In this document: positions 1 to 8,677 of the stretch, in pieces
Numbering within the stretch: position 1 is the first letter of the stretch
Layout of the letters: each line of letters starts with the position of its first letter
NCBI GenBank assembly: GCA_005502445.1
Contig: SCPB01000014.1
Coordinates: 1-51,391 of the forward strand
Origin: Microbacteriaceae bacterium X2B
Lineage (GTDB): Bacteria; Actinomycetota; Actinomycetes; Actinomycetales; Microbacteriaceae
DNA length: 51,391 nucleotides
Direction: 5' to 3'
Translations under genes and position numbers: made by a program
The notes under the pieces: generated by a model
What the model was told of the DNA's origin: nothing
The model's input: only the letters and a program-made list of their open reading frames with translations
The model's database searches: none

Positions 1-17
1 ACCCCCGGCACCCCGCC

Positions 18-85
18 CGAGTGAGCGGGCTTTTCACGAGTGCACGTGAACATCCACGTGCACTCGTGAAAAACCCGTTCACTCG
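18..85. terminator. 31-bp inverted repeat, probable bidirectional terminator
   Basis: Two 31-base arms (18-48 and 55-85) pair with only two mismatches around a 6-base loop. The right arm contains the stop codon of the minus-strand membrane protein gene. On the plus strand a shorter GC stem ending at about 30 is followed directly by TTTT, the usual look of an intrinsic terminator. The arms contain GTGCACGTG-type sequence and a nested palindrome TTCACG-N6-CGTGAA (33-50), so a protein binding site is an alternative. Confidence 0.55.
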
Positions 86-858
86 AGGTGCGGATCGGCG
101 GGGGAAGCATCGCTCGCGCGGGCGAGCAGCTCGCGCGCGAGCCGCGTCGACCCGACGACGGCCGCGGGCATGACGAGGATCGCGCCGCCGGGCAGGAGGA
201 AGAACAGCTGCGTCATGACCCCGAAGCCGAGCTCACGGGCGCGCGATCCGCGCAGGAGCCGGCGCCGCGCATCCCGCCCCAGCCCCCGGGCCTGGAACGG
301 TCGCTGCGTGAGCTCGCGCGCGAGCAGGTGGCCGCCCAGGACGGCGCCCAGGATCGGGGCGGCGATCGCTCCCACGACCGGGATCACGCCGACGACGAGG
401 GTCGTCAGCCCGTAGCCGACGGCCCGCAGCACCAGGAGTGCGGTGTCGCCGATCGAGCGCCAGAAGCCGAACGGTGCCGGGGTGTACCCGCCGAGATCCG
501 CCTCGGTGCGCCGCCAGATGCGCTCGTAGAAGGGGTCGCCGACGAGCAGCGTGAGTGTCGTGAACGTGTAGAGGGCGAGCACGCCGACGCCGATGACGAC
601 CGCGGCGCCCGCCGCGCCGCGCAGGAGCTCGCGTTCGTTCCGCCCCCAGGTCTCGGCGAACGGAGTGATCCACGCGGCGATCGCGGAGACGTTGGCCGCG
701 AGAATCACGACGACGATGACGACGACGGTCGCGGCGATGACGGCCGGGAGCATCCCGAGGGCCATGACGCCCGGTCGCCGCCGCCACATGCCGAAGCCGC
801 TCCAGACCAGCGCGGCCCCCGCGAGCAGCTCGCGCACGACGTTCCGACGACGGCTCAC
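79..858 (-). CDS. EI24 domain-containing membrane protein
   Basis: A 259-residue integral membrane protein with about four to six hydrophobic segments (roughly residues 30-55, 82-105, 140-175, 212-238). The GDPFYERIW stretch near residue 106 and the overall layout fit the EI24/CysZ-like family, whose members are often annotated as sulfate permease-like, although the actinobacterial ones have no proven role. The start is a GTG that follows a TAGCGT -10 box by six bases, so the mRNA is probably leaderless. The stop codon lies inside a long inverted repeat. The divergent neighbour is a spermidine-synthase-like gene with no clear functional link. Family assignment is fairly sure; function is not. 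Confidence 0.8.
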   Translation of the reverse strand: MSRRRNVVRELLAGAALVWSGFGMWRRRPGVMALGMLPAVIAATVVVIVVVILAANVSAIAAWITPFAETWGRNERELLRGAAGAAVVIGVGVLALYTFTTLTLLVGDPFYERIWRRTEADLGGYTPAPFGFWRSIGDTALLVLRAVGYGLTTLVVGVIPVVGAIAAPILGAVLGGHLLARELTQRPFQARGLGRDARRRLLRGSRARELGFGVMTQLFFLLPGGAILVMPAAVVGSTRLARELLARASDASPADPHLE

Positions 859-864
859 GCGTCA

Positions 865-870
865 ACGCTA
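865..870 (-). promoter_or_regulatory. -10 box of leaderless EI24 gene
   Basis: TAGCGT on the minus strand, six bases before the GTG start. This spacing places the transcription start at or next to the start codon. Confidence 0.5.
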
Positions 871-935
871 GCGCCGCGGCGGGGGAGGGCGGCCACCCAT
901 GGGGACTCCCGCCTCCCTAGCGCCGACACGCCGTC

Positions 936-941
936 TACGCT
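936..941 (+). promoter_or_regulatory. Possible -10 box of spermidine-synthase-like gene
   Basis: TACGCT about 49 bases before the GTG start of the next gene. It would give a leader of roughly 40 bases that includes the ribosome site. No convincing -35 was seen. Confidence 0.35.
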
Positions 942-989
942 GAGTCGTCTCGGCGTCTCCGATCAGCCGTCGACGCCCGGGAGGCACAG

Positions 990-1712
990 GTGCATCGCTT
1001 CGAGGAACTCGCATTCGAACAGACTCCGATGGGCGAGGTCTCGCTGCGCCGTCGGCACGAGCCCGCCGTCGACGCCGAGGTGTACGAGGTCAAGCTCGGC
1101 GACGAGTTCCTCATGTCGAGTCTCTTCACGGTCGCGGAGGAGGAGCTCGCCCGCCTCGGCCTCGCCGCCGTCGACGCCTCGCTCGGCGACGAGCTCGACA
1201 TCGTCGTCGGCGGACTCGGTCTCGGCTATACGGCGGTCGCCGCGCTCGAGGACGACCGGGTGGGGTCGATGGCCGTGATCGACGCGCTCCCGGCGGTCAT
1301 CCACTGGCACAACCGGCAGCTGCTCCCCGTCTCCGAGCGCCTCATGTCCGATACCTGCACCCGACTCGTGCACGCCGACTTCTTCGCCGTCGTCCGCGGA
1401 GAGCCGGGGTCGATCGTCGGTCTCCCCGAGCGGTTCCACGCGATCCTGCTCGACGTCGACCACTCGCCCCGGCATCGGCTCGACCCCTCCCACGCCGACC
1501 TGTACACGGCCGAGGGCCTCCGGCGCCTCGCGCGGCACCTCCTGCCCGGCGGCGTCTTCGCGCTGTGGAGCGACGACGAGCCCGAGGCGTGGTTCCTCGA
1601 TGTTCTCCGCGCGGTGTTCGAGCGGGTCGAGGGTCACACCGTCGCCTTCCCCAACCCGATCACGGGCGGCGAGTCGACGAACGGCGTGTACGTCGCCGTG
1701 CTCGCCGGGTAG
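990..1712 (+). CDS. Spermidine synthase-like protein (aminopropyltransferase fold)
   Basis: A 240-residue protein with the Rossmann-type SAM/decarboxylated-SAM binding fold of the spermidine synthase family. Visible are the glycine loop VGGLGLGYTA (about residues 73-82), an acidic residue after the next strand (VIDALPAVI) and an ILLDVDHSP strand near residue 155. It lacks the longer N-terminal beta domain of classical SpeE, so a methyltransferase or an unassigned polyamine-type reaction is equally possible. The GTG start is supported by GGGAGG five bases upstream. The gene ends nine bases from the convergent FAD-dependent dehydrogenase gene. Actinobacteria often carry such stand-alone homologues of unknown substrate. 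Confidence 0.75.
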   Translation: MHRFEELAFEQTPMGEVSLRRRHEPAVDAEVYEVKLGDEFLMSSLFTVAEEELARLGLAAVDASLGDELDIVVGGLGLGYTAVAALEDDRVGSMAVIDALPAVIHWHNRQLLPVSERLMSDTCTRLVHADFFAVVRGEPGSIVGLPERFHAILLDVDHSPRHRLDPSHADLYTAEGLRRLARHLLPGGVFALWSDDEPEAWFLDVLRAVFERVEGHTVAFPNPITGGESTNGVYVAVLAG

Positions 1713-1721
1713 AGTGCGCCG

Positions 1722-3083
1722 CTAGAAGACCTTGCCCGGGTTCATGATGCCGAGCGGGTCGAAAACGCCCTTGATGCGGCGCTGAAGCTCGAGCTGCGGG
1801 GCGCCGAGCTCCTCCTCGAGCCACCGTCGTTTGAGCGTCCCGACGCCGTGCTCGCCCGTGAGCGTGCCGCCGAGCCGCACCGCGGCGCGGAAGAGCTCGC
1901 CCGCGGCCTCCCAGATCACCTCGGGCACCTCGTCCCCGGCGTACAGGAAGTTCGGGTGCAGGTTGCCGTCTCCGGCGTGCGCGACGGTCGGGATCTCCAC
2001 GCCGTGCCGCTCGGCGATCCGCGCGATCTCCGCGAACATCCGGGGCAGCGCCGTTCTCGGCACCGCGATGTCCTCGATGAGCACGTCCGCCTGCGCCGCC
2101 ATCGCGGGGTGGAAGGCCCGGCGCACCGCGAGCATCCGCTCGCCCTCCTCGGCGTCGTTCGTCAGCTCGGCCGTGCCGCCGTGCGCTCGCACGATCGCGA
2201 GCGCCCGCTCGGCCTCGGCCGGCGCCGACGCGCCGTCCGTCTGCACGAGCAGGTGGGCGCTGCCGGGGGAGCGCTCGGGCAGCTCGAGGTGCCTCAGGAT
2301 GCGCGCGAGCGCGGGTGCATCGATGATCTCCATCGCGGCGGGGCGCAGGTGCGCGGCCGTGATGGCGGCGGATGCTGCGGCCGCCTCGATCACGGAGGGG
2401 AAGTACGCGCCGATGGTCGCCGGCACCCCCGTCGGCAGCGGCACGAGCCGAACGATCGCCTCGACGACCACGCCGAGCGTGCCCTCCGAGCCGATCATGA
2501 GTGCGGTGAGGTCCAGGCCCGTGACCCCCTTGACTGTGCGGTGGCCGAGCTCGAGCAGGGTGCCGTCGGCGAGCACCACCGTCGTACCCAGTACGGCCTC
2601 GCGCGTGACGCCGTACTTCGCGCACAGCAGCCCGCCGGCGTTGGTCGCGATGTTGCCGCCGATGGTCGAGATCGCGCGACTCGCTGGGTCGGGGGCGAAG
2701 AACAGCCCCGTGGGCGCGAGCGCGGCGTTGAGAGCGGCGTTGATCACGCCGGGCTCGACGACGGCGAGCTGGTCGGCGGCCGAGATCTCGACGATGCGGT
2801 TCATGCGCGCGGTCGACAGCACGATCTCGCCCTCGCCGGCGGCCGCCCCGCCGGTGAGACCCGTGCCGGCGCCGCGCGGCACCACGGGCACGCGGTGCTC
2901 GGTCGCGATGCGCAGGGCCGCTTGCACGTCGGCCGTCGAGCGCGCGTGCACGACCGCGAGCGGCCGGCCGTCGCGCCGCTGCCCCGAGTGGTCGCCGCGC
3001 AGGCGCTCGAGCTCGGCGGGCTCGGTCGAGACCGCGTCGCCGAGCGCTGCGCGGAGGGCGTGCAGCGCGGTCGGGCCGGTCAT
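1722..3083 (-). CDS. FAD-linked oxidase, D-lactate/glycolate dehydrogenase (GlcD) type
   Basis: A 453-residue flavoprotein. The N-terminal PP-loop FAD-binding domain shows PRGAGTGLTGGA (about residues 53-64) and TIGGNIATNAGG; the C-terminal FAD-oxidase domain shows HAGDGNLHP and GTLTGEHGVG, the conserved catalytic-region motifs of GlcD and D-lactate dehydrogenases. It should oxidise a 2-hydroxyacid (D-lactate, glycolate or D-2-hydroxyglutarate) and pass electrons to the respiratory chain. I chose the ATG whose first bases overlap the stop codon of the upstream membrane-protein gene (ATGA); the reading frame stays open far upstream but that part is the shadow of the neighbour. Exact substrate cannot be read from the sequence. 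Confidence 0.88.
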   Translation of the reverse strand: MTGPTALHALRAALGDAVSTEPAELERLRGDHSGQRRDGRPLAVVHARSTADVQAALRIATEHRVPVVPRGAGTGLTGGAAAGEGEIVLSTARMNRIVEISAADQLAVVEPGVINAALNAALAPTGLFFAPDPASRAISTIGGNIATNAGGLLCAKYGVTREAVLGTTVVLADGTLLELGHRTVKGVTGLDLTALMIGSEGTLGVVVEAIVRLVPLPTGVPATIGAYFPSVIEAAAASAAITAAHLRPAAMEIIDAPALARILRHLELPERSPGSAHLLVQTDGASAPAEAERALAIVRAHGGTAELTNDAEEGERMLAVRRAFHPAMAAQADVLIEDIAVPRTALPRMFAEIARIAERHGVEIPTVAHAGDGNLHPNFLYAGDEVPEVIWEAAGELFRAAVRLGGTLTGEHGVGTLKRRWLEEELGAPQLELQRRIKGVFDPLGIMNPGKVF

Positions 3084-3775
3084 CGGTTGCGGGTGCGGTC
3101 GGCGAGCCAGAACAGCCCGGCGATCATCGCGAACGTCGCGGCCACGAGAAGAGCTGTCGCGGGCGACGATGCGGATGCCGCGGGCACGGCTCCGGGGGGA
3201 ACCTCCGGCCCGACGAGCGTGAGCCTCAGCGTGCCGAGCGCGAGCCCCGCGCCGGCGGCGGCGAAACCGAGGCCGAGGCCGATGATCGCGATTCCGCGAT
3301 CCGTGCCGGCGGCGAGCCGGCGCACCCGGGCGCGCGTCCACACGACGGCAGCACCGATCCAGAGAACGAAGGCCGCCGTGAGCGGGTCGAGCATGGTCGG
3401 CAGCAGGCTGTCGCCCGCGAGGACCAGGCGGACGGCCATCGAGAGCGTCACGGCGATGACTGCGGCGACGAGCACCCAGCGGAACCGCTGACCGATCGCG
3501 CGCCAGCGCAGCGCGTGGAGGATGAGCGGCGCCGCACCGAACCACAGCACCGGCGCGATGTCCACGAACAGCAGCACGACCTCGCCCGGTCGGTCGAAGG
3601 ACGTGTCGCCGAGACCCAACTGGAAGGAGAGCCCGCCGACCACGACCGACACGAGGGCGCTGAGCAGGAGAGCCCGCATGACCGAGGCCGAGCGGGTGGT
3701 CCACCCGGGGCCGGCGTAGCCCGTCGCCTCGTCGGGCAGGGGTGGGGCATCCGCCCTCGATGCGTCGTCGCTCAC
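3080..3775 (-). CDS. Hypothetical membrane protein
   Basis: A 231-residue protein with a short charged N-terminus and about six predicted membrane segments (roughly residues 35-53, 68-88, 100-120, 130-147, 160-182, 205-224). I recognise no family. It is translationally coupled by a 4-base overlap to the FAD-linked dehydrogenase downstream, so it may help place that enzyme at the membrane or accept electrons; this is inference from position only. No haem or metal ligands stand out. Confidence 0.72.
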   Translation of the reverse strand: MSDDASRADAPPLPDEATGYAGPGWTTRSASVMRALLLSALVSVVVGGLSFQLGLGDTSFDRPGEVVLLFVDIAPVLWFGAAPLILHALRWRAIGQRFRWVLVAAVIAVTLSMAVRLVLAGDSLLPTMLDPLTAAFVLWIGAAVVWTRARVRRLAAGTDRGIAIIGLGLGFAAAGAGLALGTLRLTLVGPEVPPGAVPAASASSPATALLVAATFAMIAGLFWLADRTRNR

Positions 3776-3811
3776 GATCGCGATGCTACGCCGAGAGGCT
3801 GGGCCCGCTCC

Positions 3812-5263
3812 TCAGCTCGTCGTCGCCCGCTGGACGAATCCGGCCCGCTGCTGCGCGCCCCACTCCGAGGGCCGTGAGAGGATCGCCCGGATCAGGCCCG
3901 TGGTCCGCCAGACGGCGTGGGGGAAGTAGAACAGGATCGGCTCGAGGAAAGCCGTCAGCATGAGGCGCCGCATCGACCGGGCGGAGCGGTAGTCGGCCGT
4001 CGCCGCGAGCTCGATCGCGATCGCGAGCAGCGAGGTCGCGACGGCGACGAAGTACGAGATCGCGATCGCGAGCCCGATGACCTCCCACGGGATGATCCCG
4101 AGCGCGCCGGTGAGGATCGAGAGGGCGAACGCTGCGAGCACGAGCGGTGCGCCCCACTGCTCGAAGAGCCAGAAGTAGGGCAGTGTCAGCATGCCGAGGG
4201 AGCCGTAGCGCGGGCGCAGCATCATGTCGCGGGCGGAGCGCAGCAACTCGCCGAGCCCTTGCGACCAGCGCTTGCGCTGGCGGGCGACGGCCGACCATGT
4301 CGACGGTGTCTCCGTCCAGCACACGGGCCGGGCGACGAACACGATGCGGTACGGCTCTCGCTCGGAGCGGTGATGGCGGTGTGCGGCGACGACGAGCTCG
4401 GCGTCCTCGGCGAGACTCCTGGCGTCGAGGCCGCCGAGCCCGATGAGGGTGTCGCGGCGGAACACGCCGAAGGCTCCCGAGATGATGAGCAGGCCCTTGA
4501 TGGACGACCAGCCGGCGCGGCCGACGAGGAAGGCGCGGAGGTACTCGAGAACCTGGATGCGCTCGATGAGCCGGTCGGGCACTTCGACGCGGTCGACCTC
4601 GGCCTCGATGAGCACGGACCCGTTGGCGGGGCGGACGATGCCTCCCGAGGCCACGACGGTCGGGTCGTCGATGAAGGGCTGCACGACGTGCAGCAGCGCG
4701 GTCGGCTCGAGGATCGAGTCGCCGTCGATCATGCAGACGAGCTCATGACGGGCGAACTGCAGCGCCGCGTTGACGGCGTCGGCCCGGCGCCCCGAGGAGG
4801 TCTTGCGGATCAGCAGTGCGTCGCGCTCGTGGAACTGCCAGAGCGCTTCGATCGGCTTGAGAAGCGGCAGGGGGTTGAGCGGTTCGAGGTCGACGGGGCT
4901 CGTCGCGAACCGCTCGCGCAGCACGTCGGAGGTTCCGTCGCTCGAGCCGTCGTCGACGATGATGATCTGCACTTGCGGGTACTGCAGGCGCAGGAGGGAC
5001 TCGACGCAGGCGACGACGCCGGCGCTCTCGTTGTGGGCAGGGACGAGGATGCTCACTCCCGGTGTGAGCGGGCTCGCGAAGGTACCCGAGAGCAGGTCGT
5101 CCGAGGCCCACCGACGCTCGTCGGCGATCGCACCGATCGCACGGACGACGATCGTGACGGAGAACAGCTGGTAGAGACCGAAGTAGAGCGCGAACACGAT
5201 CGTCGTGACGAGCAGCGTCGTGCGCACGATGTCGACGACCACCGGATCAAGACCCTCGATCAT
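3812..5263 (-). CDS. Processive family 2 glycosyltransferase (exopolysaccharide synthase)
   Basis: A 483-residue membrane glycosyltransferase. After a first membrane helix (about 16-40) come the GT2 core motifs: SILVPAHNE (71-79), VDDGSSDG (103-110), the DxD-type D180-G-D182, the acceptor-site acid in AEDAEL (285-290) and the QxxRW motif of processive synthases, Q329-R-K-R332-W333. Four further hydrophobic segments follow (about 355-470). The order resembles PgaC/IcaA and hyaluronan synthase, so it probably polymerises a beta-linked polysaccharide from a UDP-sugar and exports it. It is the last gene of a coupled operon with a HEAT-repeat protein and a response regulator. The ATG overlaps the stop codon of the HEAT gene (ATGA). 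The sugar cannot be predicted. Confidence 0.88.
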   Translation of the reverse strand: MIEGLDPVVVDIVRTTLLVTTIVFALYFGLYQLFSVTIVVRAIGAIADERRWASDDLLSGTFASPLTPGVSILVPAHNESAGVVACVESLLRLQYPQVQIIIVDDGSSDGTSDVLRERFATSPVDLEPLNPLPLLKPIEALWQFHERDALLIRKTSSGRRADAVNAALQFARHELVCMIDGDSILEPTALLHVVQPFIDDPTVVASGGIVRPANGSVLIEAEVDRVEVPDRLIERIQVLEYLRAFLVGRAGWSSIKGLLIISGAFGVFRRDTLIGLGGLDARSLAEDAELVVAAHRHHRSEREPYRIVFVARPVCWTETPSTWSAVARQRKRWSQGLGELLRSARDMMLRPRYGSLGMLTLPYFWLFEQWGAPLVLAAFALSILTGALGIIPWEVIGLAIAISYFVAVATSLLAIAIELAATADYRSARSMRRLMLTAFLEPILFYFPHAVWRTTGLIRAILSRPSEWGAQQRAGFVQRATTS

Positions 5264-6090
5264 GAGAGGACCGCGAGGGCCTCGGCGACGTGGTGGCGCA
5301 CGATCGCGTTGCCCTCGATCGCCGCGCGCCGCTGCAGGGGCTCGACGGCACGTCGAGTGCCGATCCGCCGCAAGGCGTCGACGGCCGCGATCCGCACGAG
5401 GACGTCGTCGTGATCGAGCGACTGCAGAGCGTACGGCTGCACCGCGGCGATGCCCGCCGCGCTCCCGGTGCTCAGCGCCACTCGCAGGCCGTCGGGGTCG
5501 CGCGTGCTCCACGCGGCGTGCAGCGACTCGGCGTCGAGCAGCCGGCAGCGCATGATGGCGATCGAGGCGACGAGGGGCGGGAGCCGGCGTTCCTCGCGGC
5601 AGGCGGCGGCCATCACGGGCTCGATCGCCTCGTCGCGCCCGGTCGAGCCCCACTCCAGGGCCGTGGTGCTGCGCACGCGCAGATCGGCGTCGTCGAGCAT
5701 CCGGATCAGGACGCTCATCGACGGCTCGACGGTGGATCGGACATACAGGCGGACGGCGCGCGCGCGCTCGATCGGCCGGCGGCTGCGCATGCCGCGGCGC
5801 GCGACGAGGGGCGCGCCGTTGTCGCGCAGCCAGCACTGGATCGCCTCGCGATCCTCGCCGCGCACGCGCGAGGCGACCGAGGCGATCGCGTGCAGTGTCA
5901 CCGTCGATCTCGGGGCCGGGGCTCCCTCGCCGGCGACGAGCAGCGTTCGGAGGATCGCCGAGACCTCGGTGCGGCGCCCGCGGGCGCGGCGGTCGCCCGC
6001 CGCGATGCGCGCCCGCACGACGAGGACGATCACGATCAGCAGTGCACACAGCCCCATCGCGGCCCAGCCGGCGACGATGAGCGCGGTCAT
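5260..6090 (-). CDS. Membrane-anchored HEAT-repeat protein
   Basis: A 276-residue protein with one N-terminal membrane helix (about residues 4-27), a short arginine-rich stretch and then alpha-helical HEAT-like repeats over about 60-276, clearest in the segments with ADLRVRSTTALEWG and HDDVLVRIAAVDALRRIG. HEAT repeats are protein-binding scaffolds. It overlaps both neighbours by four bases, between a receiver-only response regulator and a glycosyltransferase. The likely job is to link the phosphorylated receiver to the synthase at the membrane. No enzymatic motif is seen. The role is inferred from architecture and operon position. Confidence 0.78.
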   Translation of the reverse strand: MTALIVAGWAAMGLCALLIVIVLVVRARIAAGDRRARGRRTEVSAILRTLLVAGEGAPAPRSTVTLHAIASVASRVRGEDREAIQCWLRDNGAPLVARRGMRSRRPIERARAVRLYVRSTVEPSMSVLIRMLDDADLRVRSTTALEWGSTGRDEAIEPVMAAACREERRLPPLVASIAIMRCRLLDAESLHAAWSTRDPDGLRVALSTGSAAGIAAVQPYALQSLDHDDVLVRIAAVDALRRIGTRRAVEPLQRRAAIEGNAIVRHHVAEALAVLS

Positions 6091-6458
6091 CGCGGTCGGG
6101 CGAGCAGGGCCGTCACGCGCAGGAGGAGCTCGCGAGGGCTGAAGGGCTTCGTGACGTACTCCTCGGCGCCGGCGGCGAAGGCCCGCTCGACGTCGACCTC
6201 CTGCGCTCGCGCGGTCAGCATGAGCACGCGCGTCGTCGCGAGCCCGGGATCCGACCGGATGTCACGGCACACCTCGAGCCCGTTGCGGCGCGGCAGCATC
6301 CAGTCGAGCACGACGAGGTCGGGGTGGTCGGCGACCGCGCGAGCCAACGCGGCTTCGCCGTCGAAGACGCTGACGACCGCGTGCCCGGCCGCCTCGAGCT
6401 TCATCGCGACGAGCTCGTTGAGGTCCTCATCGTCATCGGCGATGAGTATCGTCGCCAT
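6087..6458 (-). CDS. Single-domain response regulator
   Basis: A 123-residue CheY-like receiver with no output domain. The acidic pocket is D8-D10 (IADDDED), the phospho-acceptor is D52 (VVLDWMLP), and the switch residues T82 (MLTAR) and K104 (YVTKPFSP) are all in place. It should therefore be phosphorylatable and act by protein contact rather than DNA binding. It heads the operon with the HEAT protein and the GT2 synthase and lies divergent from a histidine kinase gene 93 bases away, the obvious partner. A purine-rich ribosome site (GGGAGGGGG) precedes the ATG. Confidence 0.9.
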   Translation of the reverse strand: MATILIADDDEDLNELVAMKLEAAGHAVVSVFDGEAALARAVADHPDLVVLDWMLPRRNGLEVCRDIRSDPGLATTRVLMLTARAQEVDVERAFAAGAEEYVTKPFSPRELLLRVTALLARPR

Positions 6459-6551
6459 CTCGCCCCCTCCCTGGCGATGCAGCGTGTCGCCGTGTCTCGC
6501 GAGAACGCTCGCGGCTACGACGATAATGCAGTCGAGGCGAGAGGGGCTTCC
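6459..6551. promoter_or_regulatory. Divergent promoter region of the response-regulator operon and the kinase
   Basis: 93 bases separate the two divergent starts. A ribosome site is clear on the minus side and a weaker one (GAGAGGGG) on the plus side. No confident -35/-10 pair was seen, but both promoters should lie here. Confidence 0.5.
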
Positions 6552-8582
6552 GTGATCGGTGCGAGTCTGGCGTCGCGATACCGACGGCTGAGTTCACGGG
6601 CGCAGCTGCTGCTCGGCGTGGCTGTGCTCGTCGTCGTCGTCGCGCTCGCTGCGTTCAACGCCTCGGTCTTCGAAGTGGCGGGCCGCAGTCCGCTGTGGGC
6701 GCCCGCGCTCGGGATCGTCGCGGCGCTCGCGCTCGTGGTCCCGCGTCGTCGTCGCACTCTCGCGATCATTGCCGGCTCGCTGGCGATCTCGGTCGGAGCG
6801 TCTCTCGTCGGGCGGCCCCTCGACTTCGCGGCCGTGCTCTTCGTCGTGCGCATCGCCGAGTTGCTGCTGTACTGCCGGTTGCTCGATCGATCGGGTCACG
6901 GGCTCAGCCTCGACACGGCGCGACGGGTATTCCGGCTTCTCGGCGCCTCCCTCGCGGCCTCCGCGATGTTCGGAGCCGGCGTCACCGCGTACCGCGCCGT
7001 GCGCGGGTTCTCCGGGGTCGACGTCATCGCCTACGACTCGTTCATCGCCCATCTCGTCGCGCTCCTCATCGTGACGCCCATCGTGTTCGCGCGCCCTCGC
7101 CATCGCGGGCACGCGAGGCTCGTCGAGGCCGCCGCCCAGTCGGCCCTGCTTGCGATCGCCGTCGGCGTGGTGTTCTCGCCGCTCAACTCTCTGCCGCTCG
7201 CCTTCGTGACGTTGCCCCTGTTCGCGTGGGCGGCTCTCAGGGTGTCCGGTATGGCCGTGACGGTCCAGCTCGCGCTGGTGGCGGTATCGACCTCGTTCGC
7301 CACTCTCGCCGGTTGGGGGCCGTTCAGTGCTCCTGGCCTGGGCGAGCGCTTCTCGATCGCCCTGCTGCAGGTCTACCTGGCCATCTTGGCCGGCTCGACC
7401 CTCGTGCTGTGGGCCAAGCGCGTCGAGAGCGAAGCCCGGGCCGAGCGCGCCGTCGCGAAGGATCGGCTGCTGCGTCGCGCCGTCGAGCAGGCGCAGACGG
7501 CCTTCCTGCTCGTCGAGCGACTCGACGACGCCTTCATCGTCGTGCAGGCGAACGACCACGGACTCCGTGCGCTCGGCATGGATCCTAAGAACGAGTACTT
7601 CTCCACCTCCTCCGACATCAACATCGCCCTGCCGGAGGACCACCCGCTCATCCCAGGGCTGGTGATCGCGAACGGGCCGCAACGGCGATGGCAGGGCGAG
7701 CTCGTGCTCGAGGCGCTCAACGGCCGGGCCGAGGCGGAGGTCGCGATCGAGCGCGCGGCCGACGAGGTCGGCGATGTCATCTCCGTCGAGCTCACCGACG
7801 TGACGGAGGCGCGCAAGGAGGATCGCCGCCTGCGCGCGCTCGTCGAACGCGAGCGAGCGCTGTCGGCCCAGTACCAGGAGCTCTCGCGCCAGAAGGACGA
7901 CTTCGTCGCCTCCATCAGTCACGAGCTGCGAACTCCGCTCGCCAGCATCGTCGGCTACGCCGAGTTGCTCGACGAGACGGAGCTCGATTCCGGTCAGCGA
8001 CGATTCGTCGAGACGATCATGCGCAATGTCGGCCGCCTCCAGGATCGGGTCGAAGAGCTGCTCTCGGCGGCGAAGCGCGCGGCCGACTCGGTCGACCACC
8101 CGCATCCGCTCGCGATCGACGCGATCGTCGGTCACATCGCCGACGACCTCCGCCCCGTCGCCGCGGCGCGCCGGATCGATATCCGCGTGGACGCCTCGGC
8201 ACGATGGCTGCCCGAGGTCGTCGCCACCGAGGATGCCGTGACGCGGGCACTGACGAACATCGTCGCGAACGCCGTCAAGTTCTCGCCCTCGGGCACGATG
8301 GTCACGATCTCCGGGGCCGTCGACGACCGTTTCGTCGCGATCGCCGTGGCTGATCAGGGCCCCGGCATCGGTCGACCCGAGCAGGAGCGTGTCTTCGAGC
8401 GCTTCTATCGGACGGAGGAGGCCGCGACGAACGCGACCCCCGGCACGGGACTCGGCCTCTCGATCGTGAGAACCCTGCTGGAGGGCATCGGCGGAACGGT
8501 CTGGGTCGAATCCGACGGCGCGAACGGCAGCACCTTCCATCTTCGTTTCGTTCGCGCGCTCGACCTCGACGCCGAGGTGTGA
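6552..8582 (+). CDS. MASE1-type membrane sensor histidine kinase
   Basis: About 676 residues from a GTG that follows GAGAGGGG; an in-frame ATG at 6478 would add about 25 residues. The first 290 residues hold about eight membrane helices with the MASE1-like pattern of an integral sensor. A PAS-like region (about 315-420) and a helical linker follow, then the dimerisation/phosphoacceptor domain with H457 in SISHELRTPLASIVGYAELL. The ATPase domain shows the N box (NIVANAVKFSP), G1 (DQGPGIG), F (RFYRT) and G2 (GTGLGLSIV). It should autophosphorylate on H457 and pass phosphate to the divergently encoded receiver protein. The signal is unknown; MASE1 sensors are tied to diverse extracellular cues. 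Confidence 0.88.
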   Translation: MIGASLASRYRRLSSRAQLLLGVAVLVVVVALAAFNASVFEVAGRSPLWAPALGIVAALALVVPRRRRTLAIIAGSLAISVGASLVGRPLDFAAVLFVVRIAELLLYCRLLDRSGHGLSLDTARRVFRLLGASLAASAMFGAGVTAYRAVRGFSGVDVIAYDSFIAHLVALLIVTPIVFARPRHRGHARLVEAAAQSALLAIAVGVVFSPLNSLPLAFVTLPLFAWAALRVSGMAVTVQLALVAVSTSFATLAGWGPFSAPGLGERFSIALLQVYLAILAGSTLVLWAKRVESEARAERAVAKDRLLRRAVEQAQTAFLLVERLDDAFIVVQANDHGLRALGMDPKNEYFSTSSDINIALPEDHPLIPGLVIANGPQRRWQGELVLEALNGRAEAEVAIERAADEVGDVISVELTDVTEARKEDRRLRALVERERALSAQYQELSRQKDDFVASISHELRTPLASIVGYAELLDETELDSGQRRFVETIMRNVGRLQDRVEELLSAAKRAADSVDHPHPLAIDAIVGHIADDLRPVAAARRIDIRVDASARWLPEVVATEDAVTRALTNIVANAVKFSPSGTMVTISGAVDDRFVAIAVADQGPGIGRPEQERVFERFYRTEEAATNATPGTGLGLSIVRTLLEGIGGTVWVESDGANGSTFHLRFVRALDLDAEV

Positions 8583-8677
8583 GCTGCCTGGCAATGCCGC
8601 GAGATCGGTTGTGACGGCCACGGATTCTCGGCATCGTGGCTGGCTCGACGACCGCGACAACAGGAAAGGGGCATCCC

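Noticed and set aside
1722-3704. A longer 660-residue version of the FAD-linked dehydrogenase
   Set aside because: The extra N-terminus is the shadow of the overlapping membrane-protein gene; the ATGA overlap gives the natural start.
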